Positions 10,003 through 22,543 of a stretch of 64,000 bases of DNA are shown piece after piece (the first letter of the stretch is position 1; every line of letters starts with the position of its first letter). The stretch comes from Centrapalus pauciflorus. Lineage: Eukaryota; Streptophyta; Magnoliopsida; Asterales; Asteraceae. The notes beneath the pieces are model-generated. The model had not been told where the DNA came from and made no database searches. It saw only the letters and a program-made list of their open reading frames with translations. The translations under genes were made by a program, and so were the position numbers. The stretch covers positions 1 through 64,000 of the forward strand of contig JAANYP010004404.1 in NCBI GenBank assembly GCA_020465985.1, read 5' to 3'.

Positions 10003-13000
10003 ATGGCAGTTCGCGCTTTTGTCCCGAAGCATAATATGGTCCTTAATCCAGATAATAATATCCCTGAGGCGCAGGGTTTTCGCGAAGTTTTGGACTTCCT
10101 AGCTGAGTCTAGGATTAGCTATGCTTTGTATCATAACATTCCAATTGTAATTTCGTATGTACGCCAGTTTTATGATCATTTACAGGTGGACTGTACTGTC
10201 ACCCCGACAGTTATCAGAACCAGAATCGCTGGCCAACCTCTAGTCTTCTCAGCAGATATGTTGCGCCAAGTGCTACAGTTGGGTTCTCAAGAACAAGAAG
10301 ATGGGCCTATTGACTTTCCATTAAGTATTAGGCAGACTGCTTTTCTGAGAATGGGCTACAGTTTAGATGTGACAAAGTCGTCATACATGAAGAGTGGCCT
10401 GATTGGGCAATGGAGATTCTTGGTGCACGTATTCATGGTCTGTTTTGCGCCAAAGAAAGCTGGATTTGATTACATAGTGTCAAAGATCCAATCTGGAGTT
10501 ATTGCATTGGTATATAATCGGAAATTCAGCTTTTCGCAGATGTTCTTCTCGGAGTTCGTTCATCAAATTACGGCTCCAGAAAGGGAAAGATTTTTGCTAT
10601 ATCCAAGATTTGTCATGATGTTGATAAGGCACTTTTTGCCAAATTTGCCACAATCAGATGACTCTTTGAGCGTGAATGTTATGGATAAACGCATCTTTGC
10701 TGACTGTTCCTCACATCGAGGAAGATTAGCTGTTCCGGTTGCGCGTCCATTGTTTGGAGCGATTGTGGACAGGGAATTTCACGCCCCGGAAGATGCCAAC
10801 TGGGCAGGGGTCGCTGACATTCAACCACAGCAACAACAACAGCAACGTCAGCAACAACAACGGCAACGTCAACAACAACAGCCGCGAGCTCAGCCGCGTG
10901 ACCCAAGACGCCGACAAAGACCAGCCGTGAGTCAAATCCAGGCTTCCAGGCCTTCTACGAGCGAACAGCCCCAAGCACAGGAAGCAGGGCCTTCAAGTGC
11001 CATTCCTGAATCTGAGCAGATTGCTCAAACCTTGGAGGAAATATGGGCATCTGGTCCACATGCCAATGAAGATGTTGCAGCAGCATTAGTGGATGAGCTG
11101 CTTAGTCCCCCAGTAGATACAGATGATGTATTTAGAGATGTCGAGGAATACGAGCCAGAAGGGGCAGATGACGGATTAACATCCTCGGAATCCGACTCAG
11201 AATCCGCGGAAGTTCCGGCAGCTGCAGTTCCTGATATTGAAATTGGAACTTATGGTTCGAGATTGATTATAAATGAGGGTGGTTCGAGGAGGCGCGTGAA
11301 CAGGGAATTGGAGGAGTCTGATTTTGAAGAAGAGGAAGTTCCTCAACTAGTGACAAGGCAACGGGCCAAACGTCACAGGTTCATGCAAGGATCATCTTCA
11401 GCTCCTGATCCTCAACCAGAAATTCCACAACATCAAGAACCTCAAACCACCAGTCCACCACCACCACCACCACTACCTCAAGATGAACCATATATTCCAC
11501 CACCATTCATCCCTTCTCCTATTCAGTCCATTCCATCCACCTCAACTGCCTATGCTGAAAATCAGCGGTTTATGCAACTCAAAGCTCGAGTGGATTTCCA
11601 ACATGTCCAAATCCTGAGCCTAACACAGGCAATGGGTGAAATTCAGGCACATAATGCAAATCTAGATAAAGAAAATGCTGAATTGAAGAAGACAGTAGAA
11701 ACAATCCAAGACGAGAATGTTGAGTTAAAGACATTTGTCTGCGACCAGGCAGCCGAGTTAAGATCGATGCGCTCCCTCATTGAGCAGTTAATGAAAAATC
11801 TTCAGGCTCAGGGGGAGACATCGTGCCGAGATCAGGAAGTGCAGAGAAGAGATGATAATGAAGGCGATGATCCCGGTGCGAATAAAGAGTTTGAGTCTGT
11901 AGATTTTCCTGCAGCTCAAGTTACACAAGTTGAGGGGGAGCCTAGTCAAGGCGAAGGAGAAAGAGGTGAGGCCAGTTCATCTAAACAGCCTACAGACTTT
12001 GAGATCAGTGAGATGATTGAAGCGCTCATGGATCTCGATGATGATCCACTGGATGTAGGTTTTGATAATGAAGACGAAGAGCTGGAAGAAGGGGAGTTTG
12101 TGCCAGGGGAGATAGTAGACTGGCGGTCGGATGATGAAGTACTTGCTGATGAGGATGATGAAGCTGACGAGATAGTTGTGCAGCAGAATCCTATCACTGA
12201 TACTTACATGATTGATGGAAATAAATTTGTCGATGCAGATATAGTTAATGTTGCATTAAATCCTCAGCCATCGACAGAAGAACCTGCAAGAGAGCTAACT
12301 AATGAAGAAAAACGAAAGCTATGGTTCAGGGCTGAAGAGAAGGAAGCAGCAATTAAAAAGACAATGAGAGTTCCAGGTACTGGGAAGCTGTCTGAGCGAA
12401 TTTTAAGCTGGTTCTTTGACAGAGATCTGCAGCTATTTATAATAAAGAGAAAAGACGGGCTTCAGTACATGAGGCGAACTTTAAAAGCGTTCAACTCCCT
12501 GCCAAAAATCGAAATCACTGCGCTAGCTTGGAAAGATCATATAAACATTGGCAATGATCCCTACGCGAGCGTAATCGAAAGAATCATAAGAAAGGAAGGG
12601 AAGTCAAGGAAGTTCGAACATTTGAATCCAAGGGTCGGGAGAAGAGTAGAGGATCTGTCACGTATTGATCCTCTAACTGGACGACCTTGGATGAGGATTC
12701 ACTATAAGCCGGCTAGATGTCTTAGGAAGGTTCCTCTCAAGCCAATGCCACAAAATATTCTGAAGAATCTGAAGTGGTGGTATGCTGACACGGAAACTGG
12801 GGAAGCGGTTATGGAAGACTTAGAAGAAAATGTTATTCTTAGAGTCTATGACCCGCTTCACCTGGTAAACCTATCTAAAGAAGATCTGCAGATTTTGTAT
12901 AATTGTAAGATTTCCAGTGACGCACATATGGATACTGAGGCTAGTAAGTATGAAAATGTGGTCAAGGTATGCGTCGAGAAAGGTCTGTATGCTGGTAGTG

Positions 13001-13014
13001 TTTTGAATCAATAA
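10003..13014 (+). CDS. A1 ORF3: intact 1003-residue protein in the env position, function unknown
   Basis: Intact reading frame between pol and the 3' LTR. The start is the ATG directly after the acceptor-like CAG, because similarity to A2 ORF3 begins there. Residues ~1-230 form a conserved globular domain shared with the ORF3 of A2 and, more distantly, of B; an FAPKKAGFDYIVSK block and a conserved YPRF segment stand out. Then come a Gln/Arg-rich tract (~274-300), acidic and Ser-rich stretches, a Pro run (~485-492), a coiled coil (~521-602), an acidic region (~665-730) and a second conserved domain (~770-1003) containing a WFFDRDLQLF block. I see no signal peptide and no membrane segment, so it is not an obvious envelope glycoprotein. 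It is intact although the pol of the same element is broken. Related ORFs occur, as I recall, in Asteraceae Copia elements; no biochemical function is known to me. Confidence 0.85.
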   Translation: MAVRAFVPKHNMVLNPDNNIPEAQGFREVLDFLAESRISYALYHNIPIVISYVRQFYDHLQVDCTVTPTVIRTRIAGQPLVFSADMLRQVLQLGSQEQEDGPIDFPLSIRQTAFLRMGYSLDVTKSSYMKSGLIGQWRFLVHVFMVCFAPKKAGFDYIVSKIQSGVIALVYNRKFSFSQMFFSEFVHQITAPERERFLLYPRFVMMLIRHFLPNLPQSDDSLSVNVMDKRIFADCSSHRGRLAVPVARPLFGAIVDREFHAPEDANWAGVADIQPQQQQQQRQQQQRQRQQQQPRAQPRDPRRRQRPAVSQIQASRPSTSEQPQAQEAGPSSAIPESEQIAQTLEEIWASGPHANEDVAAALVDELLSPPVDTDDVFRDVEEYEPEGADDGLTSSESDSESAEVPAAAVPDIEIGTYGSRLIINEGGSRRRVNRELEESDFEEEEVPQLVTRQRAKRHRFMQGSSSAPDPQPEIPQHQEPQTTSPPPPPPLPQDEPYIPPPFIPSPIQSIPSTSTAYAENQRFMQLKARVDFQHVQILSLTQAMGEIQAHNANLDKENAELKKTVETIQDENVELKTFVCDQAAELRSMRSLIEQLMKNLQAQGETSCRDQEVQRRDDNEGDDPGANKEFESVDFPAAQVTQVEGEPSQGEGERGEASSSKQPTDFEISEMIEALMDLDDDPLDVGFDNEDEELEEGEFVPGEIVDWRSDDEVLADEDDEADEIVVQQNPITDTYMIDGNKFVDADIVNVALNPQPSTEEPARELTNEEKRKLWFRAEEKEAAIKKTMRVPGTGKLSERILSWFFDRDLQLFIIKRKDGLQYMRRTLKAFNSLPKIEITALAWKDHINIGNDPYASVIERIIRKEGKSRKFEHLNPRVGRRVEDLSRIDPLTGRPWMRIHYKPARCLRKVPLKPMPQNILKNLKWWYADTETGEAVMEDLEENVILRVYDPLHLVNLSKEDLQILYNCKISSDAHMDTEASKYENVVKVCVEKGLYAGSVLNQ

Positions 13015-13054
13015 ATAAACAAAGTTCTTAAATCAAATGTGTGAATTATTAGAA

Positions 13055-13101
13055 GCTATCGTCAAGGGGGAGTCTGTTGGTACATCCCGTGTGACGATAG
13101 C
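13055..13101 (+). other. Inverted repeat spanning the polypurine tract and start of the A1 3' LTR
   Basis: GCTATCGTC (13055-13063) and GACGATAGC (13093-13101) are perfect 9-bp complements. The intervening bases contain the polypurine tract AAGGGGGAG and the first 18 bases of the LTR. The same pair flanks the junction in A2 (48987-49033). Confidence 0.7.
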
Positions 13102-13720
13102 AGTCTAAGTGGTCTTACATTGTGATTTAGCATGTGTTTGCTATAAATATATTATATATGATTGATGCTTATTAGAGTTTGTATGTTTGAACTTGATGTA
13201 ACGTATTACAAGAAGTTCAAACATAAAAGTTCAAAGATAAAATCAATCATAAGGTAATATCATAAGTTTTATCACTTAAGAGTTTAAGTATTTTGGCTAG
13301 ATTCGAATTACTTAAGGGAATACATTCGAATCTGAGATAGATTCGAATGAGACCTTAGATTCGAATGGGCTAGATTCGAGACTGTCAATATGGACAGACT
13401 CGAATGGGCCTTGGGCCAGATTCGAGCTTGGCCCACAACAGACTCGAATCAGGGTCTATAATTAGGGATAGACTCGAATAATTAAAGGACTTTTTGCAGA
13501 ATTCGTGAGGAATTAAGCAAGAGGCGATCTCGAGTTTATCAGCTAGGTGAGTGCCGTTTCGGAGAGAATTAGTTCGTAGGATCGTTCGTGTGTCGTTCGT
13601 TCAGCGTCTAATAGTCTCCGTGTTCCGTTGGTTGAGAGTTGTCCGTCTAACCGTCAACGAGGATTCCGCACTCGTTCACGGATCCGCGTCTAGATAGATC
13701 TTGCAGTCGTAGACCTTACA
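13075..13720 (+). repeat. A1 3' LTR (646 bp)
   Basis: Begins TGTTGGTACA right after the polypurine tract and ends GTAGACCTTACA. It contains the motif TTCGAATC many times (13300-13480) and a TATA-like CTATAATTA near 13455. It matches the A0 LTR (reverse strand, 3228-3887) closely and the A2 3' LTR less closely. Its right end joins B's 5' LTR. Confidence 0.9.
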
Positions 13721-14454
13721 AAGACAAAGTGGAAAACAGAACTGCTCAGCCTGCCCACGCTGTTCTGTCACATGAAGATAAAAGGATATTTGAAAAAGGG
13801 TGACAGACCTTTTTCTTATATCAAAATAGGCCTTGACAAAGGAAGAAAGACGCAAAGTTGACATTCCTTATTTAGTTAAAGCTTATGCAACAGTAGACAA
13901 AGTGAAAAGACAAAAGTTCTGCAACATGAAGACATGTCTACTTTTCAGAATGTGCAGAAAAGTTATATTGTCTTTTCAACAAGACTTTCCACTTTTCCTT
14001 TCGTCCTATAAAGAAACTTCTCTTAGATTCTCTGTGAGAGTATAAAAGGAAACTTCCAAGGATTGAAAGGGAAGCCAAAAAGCTAAGTGCTGAAGCCAAG
14101 AGTGAACGTGCATTCAAGTGTGTCTTACATGCATGCAAGTCTGCTTGAATAAAACAGTGCTTGGTGTCTAAGCTGTTCTTATTCAAGTTGTTTCTCTGAG
14201 TCTTGTAAACACAGTGAGTAATTCCTAGTGAGTGTATTCATTGTAACTAGTTTAAGTCTGTCTTAGATTAGTTAACATACTGTTGTATCTGTCATCTCAG
14301 CTTGAACCTTTCCGCATTCAAGGTTGTTTGTAATTAACTTTTGTTGATAATACATATAAACATTGAGAAAAGATTGTGTAGTTTTTAAATTGGTGTATTC
14401 ACCCCCCTTCTACAGCTTAAGACTATATACTTCGGAAACCTTTCGGGACCTACA
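13721..14454 (+). repeat. B 5' LTR, 3' portion (734 bp of ~1.12 kb)
   Basis: Matches 44394-45123 of the 3' LTR. It has a canonical TATAAAAGG at 14041-14049 and an AATAAA signal at 14148-14153, and ends CGGGACCTACA. The first five bases, AAGAC, also occur at 44394-44398 and mark the A1 insertion point. Confidence 0.9.
14041..14049 (+). promoter_or_regulatory. TATA box of the B LTR
   Basis: TATAAAAGG, repeated in the 3' LTR at 44710-44718. It lies about 410 bp before the LTR end and would drive the genomic RNA. Confidence 0.6.
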
Positions 14455-14456
14455 AC

Positions 14457-14468
14457 TGGTATCAGAGC
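14457..14468 (+). other. B primer binding site, initiator tRNA-Met type
   Basis: TGGTATCAGAGC two bases after the LTR end CTACA. Confidence 0.93.
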
Positions 14469-14516
14469 ACTTTAGAGTGTGTGTCATTCTAGATCTCTCA
14501 TTCTCCCAAAGTTTCC

Positions 14517-17197
14517 ATGGACAACAGTGCTGCAAGTTCCTCATACTATGACAATGGCTCAATGGGCAACCTCCAAAGTTCAACCATCAGAACTTCTCTG
14601 GTTGGAAGTGCAGAATGATGCTCTACTTAGAGAATCCTGCTATTGAAGGAGCTGCTCCTGAAATCAGAACATTTGAGAAAGCAAAAGCTCAATGGTCTGA
14701 TGAAGACAAAAGACTGGTGGCTCTTGATGCAAAGGCCAGAAATAACCTGATCATCTCTCTGCCTGATGATGTGTTCACACAGGTTGAGAAGATGAAGACT
14801 GCAAAGGAGATGTGGGATACTTTGTGTACCGTCTATGATGGACCCGCAATCACACTGGATAACAGGATTAATAATCTTGGTAGACAGTATGAACTCTTCT
14901 TTGCAAAACTAAAGGAGACTCTCATAGAAACCTACACCAGGTTTTCTTCTCTTGTTAATGATCTCAAAGATGTTAGGATCACCAAGGACAGTCTGACTCT
15001 GGTAAACAAATTCTTAGACATCCTGCCTGAAGAATGGAATTATTTTTCTACAATCTTAAGGAATTCAGGTACCATCAGAAGTATGGATCTTGTTAACCTG
15101 TATGGATCCTTACTAAATGATGAGCAGTCAAGGCAACAGAAGAGAAATGCCTTGGAAATGTCTAAGAAAGGTGCAGCCTTTGTGGCCAGTGTGAGACAAC
15201 CTGTATGTCAGATGGGTGATGTGTTCACTCAACCTGATCAACAGGCTGATGATAAGGAGGAAGTGTCTGATGAGGAAGACAATGCAGATCTTGCTGAACT
15301 GGATGATAAGCAAATGATAGCCATGCTAGTCAAAAGGTTCAACAAGAAAAGGTTTGGAAGAAACATGCTGCAGGGAAGCTCAAATGCTGTTAAAAAGAAG
15401 GCATTTGATAAGACCAAAGCTGAGTGCTTCAAATGTGGCAAACCTGGCCATATAGCTACTGACTATGTGTCAAAAGCTGTTGGTCAGTCATCCAAACCAC
15501 ACAAGACAAACAGGGATGATGGCTATAGGGTTAAGTACCTTATGGCTATGGCTAAGCTGAGGAAGTTGGAAAACTCAGTGGTTTCCAACCGGCAAAAGGG
15601 ACTCATGGCAGAGACTTGTGACTGGGAGGAGTCTGATTCATCATCTGATGAAGAAGACAATCACTGTCTGATGGCCAACACTGATGTCCCATCAACAAGC
15701 AACTTCAAACAGGATCTGGCTGAAGCTGAAGCTTTTAGCAACTTGAAGAACTGGAACCCTACAATGATGTATAAGGTACAAAATTTTATGGATTACAGTT
15801 CTGAAGAAAAAGTTAAAATGTTTGAATATATGCTTGTTGATCTGAAAGCTGCTGTTGAGAAGCATACTGTTTTATTATCTGAAATCTCTAAGCTTAAAAC
15901 TGATCTTGAAACAAAATCCAGTAAACTGGACAGCTTCCATAAGTTGGAAACAGAGCTTGATGAATTAAAACACATCAACTCTATTTTACTGGAAGAAAAG
16001 AGAGAAACAGATATAAAACAAGCCAAGCTTCAAAATATAGTTGACTCTTGGTGCCAATCTGCACAAAAAGTGAGCCACTGCATAAGTCAACAAATCCATG
16101 CACAAATCCAAGCCTATCTTGGAGGGGATCTTGACACAGCAGCTTCCATTGTTGAGGTTAATAATCTGAAAGTAGACTTGCCCACTCTTGGTGAGCTTCC
16201 AAACACTTTCCTTCAAAAAGTGAATGGTAAACTAATCTCAACAAACAGGTTTGTCAGGCCTCAAAACACTGACAGCTCGTGTGAACCTAGCTCAAAAGCT
16301 ACTGATGAAATGAATTATCCATCAAATCAGCTTACTAAGTGCTCTACTGATTCACACAAGCAAAAGAAAGGAAAGCATGCCCAAACTGCAGCTGTGGACA
16401 CCAAGCCTGTTGACAAAACAGGCTTTGGATCTAAAGCTGATGGTAAAAGGCATACTAATCCTTTTAATGCTGAACATTTTGAAAATAAGTTTTCAAAAGG
16501 TAAGCAATCAGCTTTTAACAAGGGTAAGTCTCATGTTGAAGGCAAACCTGATGTGATTTCAAATAAGTTTCCTAATCATAGTGGTAACCTGGTCTTAAAT
16601 GAGAATAAGTTTTTCAAAACCAGAAATAATGATTATGTTGATAGGAAGCATCAATCACATCTCAGGAAGGACAAAGGCAAAGCCATTGCTCAGCCTGAGA
16701 GATTTGGGAATAAGTTTCCTAAACCTGTGGAAGTTCAAAATTTTTTTTAAGCTTCCTATCTTTGACACCTGTCCCGCTAAAAAGAGGAAAGAAGACACAG
16801 GCAAAGCTGTTGCTATTGAACCCTCCACTCAAGCTGTTGATTCATCAAATAGTATGAGTTTGCTAAACCTGCTGATAAAATCAACAGAAATAACTCAGAA
16901 TGTGTTTCTGAAAGGTCATCTTCCAAATATGCTAAGAGGAGAAAATGCTATAAATGTGGAATGAAGACATATATGGCCAAAGACTGTCCTGAAACTAAGG
17001 ACATGAGGCCTGCTGACTCTAATGGTTCCCTTACAGCTAACATAAACAGTGTTGGAAACATCTTAGTCAATGAGAGCGGTATCCAAACTGATACCATTCA
17101 AATAGGGAATATTAGTGTTGATATCACAAGTCGATCAACAAATGTTGATGAAGTAGGAGAACTCATCTCTGTGATGAGTTCCCCTAAAAACGACTAA
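14517..17197 (+). pseudogene. gag: B Gag polyprotein, frameshifted, with damaged zinc knuckles
   Basis: Capsid/nucleocapsid precursor of B. The natural start is the ATG at 14517 just after the primer site. One base is missing near 14570, so the long open stretch restarts at about 14615 and runs to 16750. A run of T at 16741-16748 breaks the frame again, and the last part (16961-17197) returns to the earlier phase. N-terminal Copia gag domain to about 15160; acidic segment; first knuckle CFKCGKPGHIATDY near 15427-15468, where the final Cys is Tyr; long coiled coil at about 15770-16100; Lys/Asn-rich basic tail; second knuckle-like CYKCGMKTYMAKDC near 16950-16990, where the usual Gly-His pair is Thr-Tyr. 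It ends PKND and TAA. Not functional as it stands. Confidence 0.87.
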
Positions 17198-17220
17198 TAT
17201 CCTTCTTGTCACTTTGCAGG
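17191..17220 (+). promoter_or_regulatory. Gag stop codon overlapping a branch-point and 3' splice-site signature (B)
   Basis: The gag terminator TAA (17195-17197) lies in GACTAAT, followed by pyrimidine-rich sequence and TTTGCAG ending at 17219; protease coding begins at once. The branch A lies 22 nt from the final G. The layout equals that of A1 at 4384-4410, but here gag and protease are in different phases, so simple readthrough would not work. Confidence 0.5.
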
Positions 17221-19997
17221 AAAAACAACCATCCCAGGTTTGGTACTTGGACAGTGGCTGCTCAGTGCACATGACAGGTTGTAGGGATCTGCTGAGTGAT
17301 CTTAGGCCTGAAAAAGGGCCAAAAGTCACATTTGGTGACAATGTACAGGGATCCACTAAGGGATATGGAACTCTTAAAGCTGGTGCTGCAGTGTTCAAAA
17401 GAGTAGCCTATGTGGTTGGGCTGAAACATAACCTTGTTAGCATAAGTCAACTGTGTGATGCTGGCTATAAGGTTAACTTTGATAAGCATCTGATTACATA
17501 TTGGATCCCCAAGGCAAAGTTGTGTTGTGTGCTCAATGAAAGAAAGCTGTATATGTTGTGGACATGCAATCTGCTGATCCCACAACTGAAACCTGTTTTC
17601 TCACAAGGACAAATGCAGATCTAAATTGGCTATGGCACAGAAGGCTGTCACATTTGAACTTCAAGAACATCAACAAACTCTGTAAGAAAGAGTTAGTGAC
17701 AGGTTTGCCTTCTGTGACTTTTGCTAAGGATAGACTCTGCACAGCTTGTGAGAAAGGCAAGCAGAGGAAATCATCTTTTAAATCCAAACATAATTTTTCT
17801 ATTGATACTCCTCTCTTCTTAATCCACATGGACTTGTTTGGACCTGTCAATGTCCCAAGTCTAGGAGGTAGAAGATACACTCTAGTAATGGTTGATGAGT
17901 TCTCCAGGTACACATGGGTTATCTTCCTGAAAAGCAAAGGAGAGGCTGCTAGAGAAATTATTGGATTTGTGAAAACGATGGAAATGCTGAACTCTGCCCA
18001 AGTGAAGCAGCTTAGAAGTGATCATGGTACTGAATTCAGAAATAGTACTCTTGAAGACTTCTGTGAAGAGAAAGGAATCACTCAAAACTTTTCAGCTGTA
18101 AGAACTCCATAACAAAATGGAGTTGTTGAAAGGAGAAACCGCACTCTCATTGAAGCTGCTAGAACCATGTTGTGTGCATCTGGTTTACCTTCATCATTCT
18201 GGGCTGAAGCTGTTAACACTGCTTGCTTTACCCAAAACAGATCCTTAGTGGTGAAGAGGTTCAACAAGACTCCCTATGAGCTGCTTAAAGGGACGAAGCC
18301 AAATGTCAGTTACTTCCATGTGTTTAGGTGTCCCTGCTTCATTCTGAATCAAAGGGACCAACTGGCAAAGTTTGAACCAAAAGCTGATGAAGGTGTGTTT
18401 GTTGGCTACTCTGCTATCTCCAAAGCCTACAGAGTGTACAACAACAAAAGAAAGGTGATAGCTGAATCTATCAATGTCACCTTTGAAGAGGCCAAAAATG
18501 CTTCCACCAAAGATGTTCCTGAATCAGTTTCAGGGTAATTAAACTTTGATGATCTCATGCATTCAAACAGTGAAGAGGACTCAAAAGCTTCCACTACACC
18601 CAGTGTGGAACCTGTTAACCATGATGGGCATGATGATGATTATGTCAATACACCCTGTGTGAATAAGTGTACTGACTTAATTACAACTGCGTGTCCTGAA
18701 CCTATCAATGCTGATTTTCCTGGTTCCTCTGTTGATATGTTCAACAGTGGTCAATCATGTTCAACAAGTGAACAGGCTCAAGACAACAGTGTGTCTGAAA
18801 ATCTTGAGAGCTGTTCAACAGGACCTGCTGAAGATGGTGATAACTCAGGAGAATTCTCATTGAAGAATGATCCTAAGTGGATCAGATGTCACCCCAATGA
18901 TCAAATAATTGGTGATATCAACAAAGGGGTACAAACAAGGTGGGACAACTTAGGGAACTTCTGTATGTTCTCCAGTTTTGTTTCACTAATGGAGCCAAAG
19001 AAGGTGGATGAAGCACTAAATGATGCAAACTGGATCACTGCCATGCAAGAAGAACTCAATCAGTTTGAGCGAAACAAGGTATGGAAGCTAGTTCCTGCTC
19101 CTAAAGGTAAAACTATAATTGACACTAAATGGGTTTTTCAGGAATAAGTTGGATGAACAAGGTCATGTCATTAGAAATAAGGCAAGACTGGTTGCTCAGG
19201 GTTATAGACAGGAGGAAGGAATTGACTATGATGAGACATTTGCTCCTGTGGCCAGGATAGAAGCAATTCGTTTGTATCTAGCCTACGCTGCTCATAAGAG
19301 CATTAAGGTATTTGAAATGGATGTGAAGAGTGCATTTTTGAATGGGAAACTGCAAGAAGAAGTTTATGTCAAGCAGCCTCTAGGTTTTGAAAATGAACAA
19401 CATCCAGGTTTTGTCTATAAGTTAGATAAAGCTCTCTATGGTCTCAAACAAGCCCCTAGAGCCTGGTATGACACTCTTACTGAATTCCTTATGAGCAATG
19501 GGTATTCTAGAGGTAAAGTGGATACCACACTGTTCATAAAGAAGGTGAGGTCTGATATTATGCTTGTTCAAATTTATGTGGATGACATAATATTTGGTTC
19601 TACCAATGAGCAGTTATGCAAGAATTTTTCATTACTCATGAAATCCAAATATGAGATGAGTATGATGGGAGAACTTACTTTCTATTTAGGATTACAGGTT
19701 AAACAAACCTCAACGGGAATTTTTATAAATCAAAGAAAGTATACCTTAGATCTCTTGAAAAAGTTTAAATTTGATCAAAGTTCTCCTATTAAAACCCCAA
19801 TGGCAACCAATGTAAAATTGGATGCTGATGCAAGTGGCAAAGCTGTTTCAGTAACAGCTTACAGAGGTATGATTGGGAGCTTGCTATATTTAACTGCTAG
19901 TAGACGTGATATTATGTTTGCCACCTGTTTGTGTGCTAGGTTCCAAGCTGATCCAAAGGAATCTCATCTAGCTGCTGTTAAAAGAATCTTCAGATGC
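17220..19997 (+). pseudogene. pol: B Pol, first part: protease, integrase, most of RT; interrupted by D
   Basis: Protease motif DSGCSVHMTG (about 17254-17280). The integrase has a zinc domain (HRRLSHLNF ... CTACEKGK, about 17635-17760), HMDLFGP, SDHGTEF, and the third acidic residue in NGVVERRN. Breaks: a frameshift near 17590, a nonsense TAA at 18110-18112 inside the integrase core, another TAA at 18536-18538, and an extra T in a T-run near 19136 at the start of the RT. The RT carries YVDD at 19575-19586 and SIRE-like surroundings. Coding stops at 19997 where D inserted; RNase H resumes at 38269. Confidence 0.9.
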
Positions 19998-21987
<1,990 letters not shown>

Positions 21988-22017
21988 TGTAACAACTGGC
22001 CTAAAAATAAGGTATGA

Positions 22018-22405
22018 AACTCAAAAATTAAACTAATATAAAACTCGAATGAAGTTATATGAATCTCGAATCATATAATCAATAAACTCAAATGGTGTTG
22101 TATGAATCTCGATGAAAGAAGTAATAAACTCGAATAATGATATAATGAAACTCGATTAGTAAAGATCTAAACTCGAATAACACTTTGATGAAACTCAAAT
22201 AAAGAAACATAAAACTCAAATAAAACTACATAAAACTCGAACAGTTAAACAAAGAAACTCGATTAAAGAAGCAAGAAACTCGGGCAATGTTGTATAAAAC
22301 TCGACTATAGCTATATGAAACTCGAATGACAAAGGCATAAAACTCGATCAAAGTGTGATAAAACTCGATTGACACTGCAACAAACTCGATTCACACTTGA
22401 ATCGA
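22018..22405 (+). repeat. Irregular ~20-bp repeats with AAACTCGAAT core in the C LTR
   Basis: About 17-20 copies of (A)AACTCGA(A)T spaced 15-25 bases. The copy in the 3' LTR (about 28399-28850) has two extra units near 28440-28461 and 28783-28803, so the array changes by whole units. Confidence 0.85.
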
Positions 22406-22433
22406 GTTTAACATTCCAGAAAAATTTTCTAAG

Positions 22434-22543
<110 letters not shown>

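Larger units (their letters stand above)
3888..13720 (+). mobile_element. A1: SIRE-lineage Copia retrotransposon, plus strand, from mid-gag to 3' LTR
   Basis: Order: end of gag, protease, integrase, RT, RNase H, a 2.2-kb spacer, ORF3, polypurine tract, 3' LTR. This is the SIRE/Sirevirus plan with an extra gene in the env position. RT and RNase H sequence style (for example YVDDIIFGSS) supports SIRE. The 5' part (LTR, leader, most of gag) is displaced beyond the left edge by A0. The right LTR end at 13720 joins the interior of B's 5' LTR, so A1 inserted there; AAGAC (13721-13725) is the expected duplication. Confidence 0.9.

Noticed and set aside
10003..13014. ORF3 as a true envelope glycoprotein
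   Set aside because: Position fits, but no signal peptide, membrane span, furin-like site or fusion peptide is visible; charged, coiled-coil and Gln-rich regions point to a soluble protein.
22018..22405. Regularly spaced short repeats resembling a CRISPR array
   Set aside because: The motif is short and variable, spacing is irregular, the array is duplicated in both LTRs of a plant retrotransposon, and no cas gene is near.
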